DNA from: Hyphomicrobiales bacterium
GTDB lineage: Bacteria > Pseudomonadota > Alphaproteobacteria > Rhizobiales > HXMU1428-3
Assembly (NCBI GenBank): GCA_021775385.1
Contig: JAJFHW010000067.1
Location: 1-6,909 of the forward strand
Direction of reading: 5' to 3'
Length of the DNA: 6,909 bases
Position 1 is the stretch's first letter. The number at the start of each line of letters is the position of its first letter. This document shows, piece by piece, positions 1-4,201 of the stretch. Below the pieces are notes generated by a model. It did no database searches, had not been told where the DNA came from, and saw only the letters and a program-made list of their open reading frames with translations. The translations under genes and the position numbers were made by a program.

Positions 1-20
1 GTTCCACATCAAGGATGCTC

Positions 21-198
21 GCCCCGGGTTGCTAGTGGGCAACTGAATGGGCTAAAGCATGCGTCGCCCCGGTTGCTAGTGGGCAACTGAAGGGGCTAAA
101 GCATGTGTCGCCCCGGTTGCTAGTGGGCAACTGAAGGGGCATTAAAAGAGTCTGCAACTGAAGCTAAATAAAGCGGTTGCATAGTGGGCAACTGAAGC
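21..198 (+). repeat. Tandem hairpin repeat array 1 (four copies plus a half copy)
   Basis: The core unit is GTTGC, loop TAGTGG, GCAAC, then TGAA. It starts at 28, 72 and 116, an exact 44-nt period, and again at 176 with a 7-nt loop (ATAGTGG). The first three copies sit inside an outer complementary pair: GCCC/GGGC at 21-24/49-52, GCCCC/GGGGC at 66-70/92-96, and the same at 110-114/136-140. A right half only (GCAACTGAAGC) lies at 154-164. The spacers between the first copies are nearly identical (CTAAAGCATG followed by GTC), so this is a duplicated block. The strand is assigned because the same motif always lies in this orientation in the window. Function is unknown; candidates are tandem small RNA hairpins, a protein-binding array, or a non-autonomous repeat. 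Confidence 0.9.
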
Positions 199-244
199 CA
201 AATAAAGAGGCAATAAGTTTTTTTAAAGCAAGAGGGCGGTTATA

Positions 245-481
245 GTGCAAAAAAGAATGATTATCATTTTAGGGTTTTTGTCATTTGCTGGTGCAGTACT
301 GGCAACTCAACCTTTCCCTCTGCCTGACGCACAAGCGAACAGCAAAGTAAAAGCCCATCAAGCCTGCATGGCATCTTGTCGGTCAAGAACCAAAGCTTGT
401 TATAAATCAGGTCAGACAGGTAGCTGCATTAAGAAAAGAAACGCCTGTTTCGCATCTTGTCAAAGTAAACTTGGCCGATAA
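245..481 (+). CDS. Small secreted Cys-rich protein with symmetric CX3C motifs
   Basis: This 78-residue protein is not one I recognise. Residues 5-20 form a hydrophobic signal-peptide core after a basic N-terminus (MQKR). Cleavage is likely near AQA at 29-31, leaving a basic mature peptide of about 47 residues. The six cysteines are C41, C45, C52, C61, C68 and C72, spaced CX3C-X6-C-X8-C-X6-CX3C. That spacing is mirror-symmetric and suits two antiparallel helices stapled by three disulfides. ACMASC and ACFASC also look like an internal duplication. The GTG start is chosen because GAGGG at 232-236 lies 8 nt upstream; the in-frame ATG at 257 has only a weak A-rich site. The start codon lies in a decayed copy of the hairpin repeat. 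Periplasmic or exported location is inferred, and the role is unknown. Confidence 0.7.
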   Translation: MQKRMIIILGFLSFAGAVLATQPFPLPDAQANSKVKAHQACMASCRSRTKACYKSGQTGSCIKKRNACFASCQSKLGR

Positions 482-574
482 CCCCTCAAAATTGACTTTT
501 AATCATTTGAATTGATTCATGAAGGTTTTACCTCTCATTGCTAATCTATACGAGCAACCATGAGGTTTTTCATC

Positions 575-1039
575 ATGAAGACACTTAGATTTTATTATGT
601 AGCACTCGCCATTCTAAGCGGGACTTTAATTTTGTTCGGGTTAACTGGCAGCAGCATACCGTCGGCCTCAGCTTGCTTAAAACCTTCATTAGCCAAAATT
701 TGGGTAAACTCGGATGTCAAAGAGAAAGATCTTATCCGTTTAAAAATCGATTATAATTGTGGTGAAAAGCCCATAAAATCATATGACCCTCTCTCGGCGT
801 CTCTCTGGATTGTACGCGGTTTCATGAAATGCGGCAGAGCCGAATGCCTTTGGGGGCGCGCGAAAGGCACCATGTACAACTCAAACGAAATGCATGTGAC
901 CTTCAGCTCTTTTTCCGTGGTAAGAGACCTTAAAATATTTATTGAATCAGGCTTGCTACGTGTTGAAGTGCAAAATAACTTCCGCGATACAAGACGCAAA
1001 CCCACAAAACAGTCTTTCTATCTCCACCCCGAGCTATAA
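575..1039 (+). CDS. Hypothetical secreted protein with four cysteines
   Basis: The protein has 154 residues from ATG 575. An in-frame ATG at 560 exists, but GAGG at 562-565 lies 9 nt before ATG 575 and would fall inside the longer version, so 575 is preferred. Residues 1-33 are a signal peptide: basic MKTLR, a hydrophobic core, then SASA before C34. The -3 residue is Ala, so a lipoprotein is less likely than a plain secreted form. Cysteines at 34, 62, 86 and 91 could form two disulfides. The central segment CGRAECLWGRAKG, followed by VTFSSFS and a strand-rich tail with FRDTRRKP, faintly recalls small beta-rich exported proteins with a C-x4-C-x-WG motif; I cannot assign a family. TTGACT at 492-497 is a possible -35 box, with only a poor -10 (ATTCAT). 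The terminator at 1040-1073 follows directly. Confidence 0.75.
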   Translation: MKTLRFYYVALAILSGTLILFGLTGSSIPSASACLKPSLAKIWVNSDVKEKDLIRLKIDYNCGEKPIKSYDPLSASLWIVRGFMKCGRAECLWGRAKGTMYNSNEMHVTFSSFSVVRDLKIFIESGLLRVEVQNNFRDTRRKPTKQSFYLHPEL

Positions 1040-1073
1040 CCGATCAGTATAAAGATCGGGTGTTAAAAATTTT
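1040..1073 (+). terminator. Probable intrinsic terminator after the secreted-protein gene
   Basis: CCGATC (1040-1045) pairs perfectly with GATCGG (1054-1059) across an 8-nt loop. It begins one base after the stop codon. The trailing sequence is TGTTAAAAATTTT, so the U-tract is late and interrupted. This makes it a moderate rather than strong terminator. Confidence 0.45.
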
Positions 1074-1103
1074 AGTCATGAGAGGAAGCAAAGTTTCAAC
1101 ATA

Positions 1104-1207
1104 CGAAGAAGGAGTGATGCCACTTAGGCATCAGGACATGGCGAAGCCCGGCGCAAGCGCCGCCCCTTGGAGGCCTGCTGCTTCAGCAGCAGAATAGCCG
1201 TGAGAGA
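1104..1207 (+). repeat. GC-rich multi-stem element, copy A
   Basis: The blocks shared with copies B and C are CGAAGAAGGA (1104-1113), a C-run then GGAGGCCT (1163-1176), and TAGCCGTGAGAGA ending at 1207. Between them are three hairpins. Stem 1 is GATGCC/GGCATC (1116-1121/1127-1132). Stem 2 is CGGCG/CGCCG (1149-1153/1158-1162). Stem 3 is CTGCTGC/GCAGCAG (1175-1181/1186-1192) with loop TTCA. GGC at 1172-1174 could also pair with GCC at 1197-1199 around stem 3. The extra stem seen in B and C is reduced here to GGC-GAA-GCC (1140-1148). This copy lies between convergent genes, ends 16 nt before the xerC stop codon, and has no protein gene downstream on its own strand. Function is unknown. Confidence 0.85.
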
Positions 1208-1223
1208 AAAAAAGAGAAAACTT

Positions 1224-2171
1224 CTAATCCCGCGGATGAGCTGCATCATAAATACGAAGTAATTGATCTCGGTCAACTTCGGTGTAAATCTGAGTGGTTG
1301 AAAGGCTGGCATGGCCTAGGAGTTCCTGGATCTGGCGCAAGTCTGCCCCTGTCCCCAAAAGGTGTGTAGCAAATGAATGCCGTAAGGCATGCGGAGTGGC
1401 CGTTTCAGGCAATTGCAAAGCATGACGCAAGCGCGCCATGAGAAGTTGGATAATCCGAGGGGATAATTTTCCACCCCTTTCACCTCGAAACAAAGGTTCA
1501 TTTGCTTCAAGTTCAAACGGACAACTAGCAATGTAAGTGGAAATCGCATCAGAAATAACTGGTAGGACTGGAATACGCCGCTCCCGGTTGCCCTTGCCAA
1601 TAATTTCTAGAATATCAACAGCATCGATTGGTGCATCACATCTTAGTAAGTCAAGCGCCTCAGATATGCGAAGTCCTGCTCCATATAATAGGAGCATCAC
1701 AGCTACATCACGGTCGTTAATCCATTGCGCCACATCTCTTACCACATCAGTAGAATCTAAACTCTCTAGAGCTTTATCAACGGGCAGTGGTTTTGGTATC
1801 GAGTGTGGTAATTTGGGAGATGAAATCAAATGTAATTCTGAATTAGTAAAATCATAGTGCCGTTCTAAATATTTAAAAAACATCCTCAATGCAGAAAGGC
1901 CGCGTGCGACAGACCGATCAGAGGCACCACCATCTCGCCGGTAGGCAAGGAAACTTCTAAAGTCACGGGCCTGCAAGTGAGATAAATCGATGAGGTTTAT
2001 TTTCTTATCCTGCGAGCGGTGAATAAACCCGATAAATTGGCGAATGTCTCGTCTGTAACTATCAAGAGTTTTGAGGGCGAGGTCACGCTCATCTTCTAAA
2101 TAATCGCTCCATGAACAAAGAGCTGAATTGAGGTCTTTCTCAACAGGCCAATTTTCAAAAGCATTATCCAT
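1224..2171 (-). CDS. xerC: Tyrosine recombinase XerC
   Basis: This 315-residue site-specific tyrosine recombinase would work with XerD at the chromosomal dif site to resolve chromosome dimers. The N-terminal SAM-like DNA-binding domain covers about residues 14-105 and the catalytic domain about 130-310. All six catalytic positions are visible: R168 in GAGLRISEALDL, K193 in GKGNRERRIPV, H261 and R264 in PHALRHSFATHLL, H287 in LLGHASLSTTQIYT, and the nucleophile Y296. Length and motif wording fit XerC/XerD rather than a phage or integron integrase. XerC over XerD is a judgement from the STTQIYTEV ending and general resemblance to alphaproteobacterial XerC. Upstream of the ATG only a weak GGA-containing site is seen; TATGAT (minus strand, 2189-2194) is a possible -10 box. 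Nothing suggests an integrative element: no excisionase gene or tRNA is nearby. Confidence 0.93.
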   Translation of the reverse strand: MDNAFENWPVEKDLNSALCSWSDYLEDERDLALKTLDSYRRDIRQFIGFIHRSQDKKINLIDLSHLQARDFRSFLAYRRDGGASDRSVARGLSALRMFFKYLERHYDFTNSELHLISSPKLPHSIPKPLPVDKALESLDSTDVVRDVAQWINDRDVAVMLLLYGAGLRISEALDLLRCDAPIDAVDILEIIGKGNRERRIPVLPVISDAISTYIASCPFELEANEPLFRGERGGKLSPRIIQLLMARLRHALQLPETATPHALRHSFATHLLGTGADLRQIQELLGHASLSTTQIYTEVDRDQLLRIYDAAHPRD

Positions 2172-2237
2172 AAGATGTATGATTCCAAATCATAATGTAG
2201 TTAAACAAATTGACTATATAGTAAAAAGGATTAACAA

Positions 2238-2272
2238 GCTCTATGCGGTTGCTAGTGGGCAACTGAAAGAGC
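2238..2272 (+). repeat. Single hairpin repeat upstream of element B
   Basis: GTTGC (2248-2252), loop TAGTGG and GCAAC (2259-2263), then TGAA, match array 1 exactly. The outer pair here is GCTCT (2238-2242) with AGAGC (2268-2272). It differs from the GCCCC/GGGGC of array 1 at several positions yet remains fully complementary. The copy lies between the divergent xerC and tlyA starts, 25 nt before element copy B. Confidence 0.85.
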
Positions 2273-2297
2273 ACTAAAAAACTAAAAACGAGCTATA

Positions 2298-2414
2298 CGA
2301 AGAAGGAACCTAGCCTCTTCGGCTAGGGGGCATGGCGAAGCGCCATTGAAGCCCGGCGCGAGCGCCGCCCCTTGGAGGCCTATGAGCTTTAGCTCATGGA
2401 GTAGCCGTGAGAGA
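2298..2414 (+). repeat. GC-rich multi-stem element, copy B, in the tlyA leader
   Basis: It opens with CGAAGAAGGA (2298-2307). Stem 1 is CCTAGCC/GGCTAGG (2309-2315/2321-2327). An extra stem, ATGGCG/CGCCAT, lies at 2332-2337/2341-2346. Stem 2 is CGGCG/CGCCG (2354-2358/2363-2367). The block CCCCTTGGAGGCCT spans 2368-2381. Stem 3 is ATGAGC/GCTCAT (2382-2387/2392-2397) with loop TTTA, and TAGCCGTGAGAGA closes the element. Stems 1 and 3 differ in sequence from copy A but pair perfectly. The element ends 15 nt before the tlyA ATG, so it forms most of the tlyA 5' leader if transcription starts upstream. It contains a GGAGG (2374-2378) too far from the start codon to act as its ribosome site in linear form. 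Confidence 0.85.
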
Positions 2415-2429
2415 GAACAGAGCATTGAA

Positions 2430-3194
2430 ATGTCAAAAAGCCAACCATCGAAAACCAAAAAAGAACGCCTTGATCTCCTCATGGTTGAGAAAAAGCTTGT
2501 CTCGACACGTTCCAAAGCAAGAGATCTTATTAAGTCAGGACATGTGAGAGTTGATGGTGAAATCACAAAGAAAGCCGGGCAAATTTGGTTGGAAACAGCA
2601 GAAATTAAAATTGCTGAAGAAGCACCGGATTTTGTATCAAGAGCTGGAACTAAATTGGCGCACGCTATAGAGCAGTTTGAAATAGATTGTAGTGGCAAAA
2701 TAATTCTGGATCTGGGAGCATCTACCGGCGGCTTTACACAAGTATTATTAGGCCATGAAACAGCCCACGTTTATGCTGTGGATGTTGGCCACGATCAACT
2801 ACACAAAGACTTAAAAGCAGATGGGCGCGTTACCTCTATGGAAGGCCAAGACGCGCGCACCCTGACTAAAGATAATTTCAAACATCCAATTGATGCAATC
2901 ACAGTAGATGTCAGCTTTATTTCTTTAATGAAACTTCTAAAGCAGCCCCTCACATTAGTTGAACCAGGCGGTTGGGTAATCGCTCTTATCAAGCCACAGT
3001 TTGAAGTGGGTAAAAAAGCTTTAGGCAAAAAAGGAATTGTCAAAGATCAAGAAGCCGTACAAACAGTTTTAGATACAGTAACCAGTTGGTTTGAAGACCA
3101 GCCTTCATGGCATGTCATTGGATTAATTCCATCTCCTATCACAGGTCAAACAGGCAATAGGGAATATCTAATCTGTGTTGGAAAAGAAGATTAG
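2430..3194 (+). CDS. tlyA: TlyA family rRNA 2'-O-methyltransferase
   Basis: This 254-residue protein has an S4 RNA-binding domain (about residues 12-65, ERLDLLMVEKKLVSTRSKARDL and on) followed by an FtsJ/RrmJ-type Rossmann methyltransferase domain. SAM motif I is DLGASTGGF at 94-102. The K-D-K-E catalytic set is K75 (SRAGTKL), D160 (AITVDVSF), K188 (IALIKPQF) and E245 (NREYLIC), with spacing close to that of mycobacterial TlyA. The family 2'-O-methylates cytidines in 16S and/or 23S rRNA; the older name 'hemolysin A' is misleading. Which rRNA is modified here is unknown. The start is ATG 2430. An open frame continues upstream to TTG 2346, but those codons read through element copy B, so I reject that extension. 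The ribosome site is weak (CAGAG, 7 nt upstream). The gene is convergent with yjbQ, with no clear terminator in the 37-nt gap. Confidence 0.93.
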   Translation: MSKSQPSKTKKERLDLLMVEKKLVSTRSKARDLIKSGHVRVDGEITKKAGQIWLETAEIKIAEEAPDFVSRAGTKLAHAIEQFEIDCSGKIILDLGASTGGFTQVLLGHETAHVYAVDVGHDQLHKDLKADGRVTSMEGQDARTLTKDNFKHPIDAITVDVSFISLMKLLKQPLTLVEPGGWVIALIKPQFEVGKKALGKKGIVKDQEAVQTVLDTVTSWFEDQPSWHVIGLIPSPITGQTGNREYLICVGKED

Positions 3195-3231
3195 GGGCCA
3201 AAATCATAGTTCATAAGTTTTGTTGCTTACT

Positions 3232-3666
3232 TTAAGCATCAGTACCAGCAAAAAACAGCCTGATTGAGCGGTTCATTCTATGGGCCCTGTGCTCAATTAA
3301 ATATACCCCTTGCCAGGTTCCAAGGTCCATCTTTCCATCGACAACAGGAATAGACAAGGTAGTATTTGTCAGCATGGTTTTAATATGGGCAGGCATATCA
3401 TCAGGCCCTTCCATGTTATGACGATAGTCACGGGTCTCAGGGGCAAGCTCATTTAATATAGTAAGCAAATCATCCCGAACAGTTGGATCGGCATTCTCCT
3501 GAATAGTTAAGGATGCAGAAGTATGTTTAACCAAAAGCGTTAAAAGCCCCTCAGAGGCTCCAATCTCTCGTAACCAAAAATCAAGTTTTGAAGTGATCAT
3601 ATGAAACGAATATGGAGAGGTCTCAATTTGAATTAAATCCGTTTTCTGAAAAAAGCTATTCTGCAT
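3232..3666 (-). CDS. yjbQ: YjbQ/UPF0047 family protein
   Basis: This 144-residue protein spans the full length usual for the UPF0047 (YjbQ) family, small beta-rich oligomeric proteins. Family motifs are clear: VKHTSASLTIQENADPTVRDDLL (47-68), YRHNMEGPDDMPAHIK (81-96), and LGTWQGVYLIEHR (115-127). Conserved polar residues H48, E57, H83, H94 and E125 are in the expected places. Members have a weak thiamine-phosphate synthase activity in complementation tests and are often named 'secondary thiamine-phosphate synthase', but the physiological role is not settled. The protein lacks a signal peptide, so it is probably cytoplasmic. No thiamine genes are adjacent, and the gene appears to be transcribed alone, convergent with tlyA. 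The ATG at 3666 has only a modest AAGAAAG-type site upstream. Confidence 0.92.
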   Translation of the reverse strand: MQNSFFQKTDLIQIETSPYSFHMITSKLDFWLREIGASEGLLTLLVKHTSASLTIQENADPTVRDDLLTILNELAPETRDYRHNMEGPDDMPAHIKTMLTNTTLSIPVVDGKMDLGTWQGVYLIEHRAHRMNRSIRLFFAGTDA

Positions 3667-3863
3667 ATCTTCGCACTTTCTTGAGTTTAAAAATTAAAAA
3701 ACAGATCAATGGTGAAGCCAAACTTAAACTTTAGGCCAGAAACAATTTGCCAAATTTCAAAAGAACAAACATTATAAATATTCCAGAAATACAGCCTGGA
3801 AAAAATCGTTTAAAAAATCATAATTTTAGAGAATATATCTAATTGAACACCATATGTATATAA
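3667..3863. other. AT-rich intergenic region upstream of yjbQ
   Basis: I see no gene here. It should contain the yjbQ promoter on the minus strand, but I find no convincing box pair. A perfect 6-bp inverted repeat, TTCCAG (3781-3786) with CTGGAA (3796-3801), is present. It is followed by A residues on the plus strand and no T-run on either useful side, so it is not a standard terminator. Confidence 0.4.
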
Positions 3864-4056
3864 GCTCGGTTGCTAGTGGGCATCTGAAGCGCCATTAAGA
3901 AAAGTGGTTGCTAGTGGGCATCTGAAGCGCCATTAAGAAAAGCGGTTGCTAGTGGGCAACTGAAGCGCCACTAAGAAAAGCGGTTACTAGTGGGTAACTG
4001 AAGCGCACCTAAGAAAGCACCGTTGTTTATTGCGGATGCTTTGTGGGCATCTGAAG
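3864..4056 (+). repeat. Tandem hairpin repeat array 2 (five copies)
   Basis: Cores start at 3869, 3907, 3945 and 3983, an exact 38-nt period, with near-identical spacers (GCGCCATTAAGAAAAG type); a fifth divergent core starts at 4035. Stems are GTTGC/GCATC (3869 and 3907, one T-T mismatch), GTTGC/GCAAC (3945), GTTAC/GTAAC (3983) and GATGC/GCATC (4035, loop TTTGTGG). The last two carry paired changes that restore complementarity. The TGTGG or AGTGG right half of the loop and the TGAAG tail stay constant. The array ends 16 nt before element copy C, ahead of the acyl-CoA synthetase gene. Function is unknown. Confidence 0.9.
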
Positions 4057-4072
4057 AAAATAATAAACTACC

Positions 4073-4185
4073 CGAAGAAGGAGTGACGCCACTTCGGCGT
4101 CAGGACATGACGCCAGAGGCGTCCGGTGCCTAGCACCGCCCCCCTCGGAGGCCTGTCGCTTCAGCGGCAGAATAGCCGTGAGAGA
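4073..4185 (+). repeat. GC-rich multi-stem element, copy C, in the acyl-CoA synthetase leader
   Basis: CGAAGAAGGA (4073-4082) opens the element. Stem 1 is GACGCC/GGCGTC (4085-4090/4096-4101). The extra stem is GACGCC/GGCGTC (4109-4114/4118-4123). Stem 2 is CGGTGC/GCACCG (4124-4129/4133-4138). The C-run plus GGAGGCCT spans 4139-4154. Stem 3 is CTGTCGC/GCGGCAG (4153-4159/4164-4170) with one G-T wobble and loop TTCA. AATAGCCGTGAGAGA (4171-4185) closes it. Stem 2 keeps pairing although it differs from copies A and B (T-A for C-G). The element ends 16 nt before ATG 4202, nearly the same offset as copy B from tlyA. Confidence 0.85.
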
Positions 4186-4201
4186 AAGACAAGAGTATAT
4201 C

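Noticed and set aside
21..198. Regular 44-nt spacing suggested a CRISPR array.
   Set aside because: The 'spacers' are near-identical rather than unique, the conserved core is only about 20 nt, and no cas gene is present.
751..1005. Antisense open frame across the secreted-protein gene.
   Set aside because: It is a shadow of the plus-strand gene, with no recognisable domain or convincing start. The same holds for antisense frames within xerC, tlyA and the acyl-CoA synthetase gene.
1117..1197. Copy A encodes an open frame starting MPLRHQDMAKPGASAAP and ending at TAG in the conserved tail, with AAGGAG in front.
   Set aside because: Copy B breaks the frame near the start and copy C has an internal TAG, while stem pairing is kept in all three. 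Structure, not peptide, is conserved, and the Shine-Dalgarno spacing is too short.
2213..2222. ACTATATAGT palindrome between xerC and tlyA as an operator or promoter.
   Set aside because: A 10-bp AT palindrome is easily found by chance here, and no -35 box at proper spacing supports a promoter on either strand.
3781..3801. TTCCAG/CTGGAA inverted repeat as a terminator.
   Set aside because: No T-run follows on either strand in the right place, and no gene ends next to it.
21..4056. Imperfect palindromes near xerC suggested integron attC sites or recombinase targets.
   Set aside because: The arms lack the attC GTTRRRY/RYYYAAC core, there is no integron-type integrase insert, and the copies do not flank cassettes. 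XerC is the housekeeping type.
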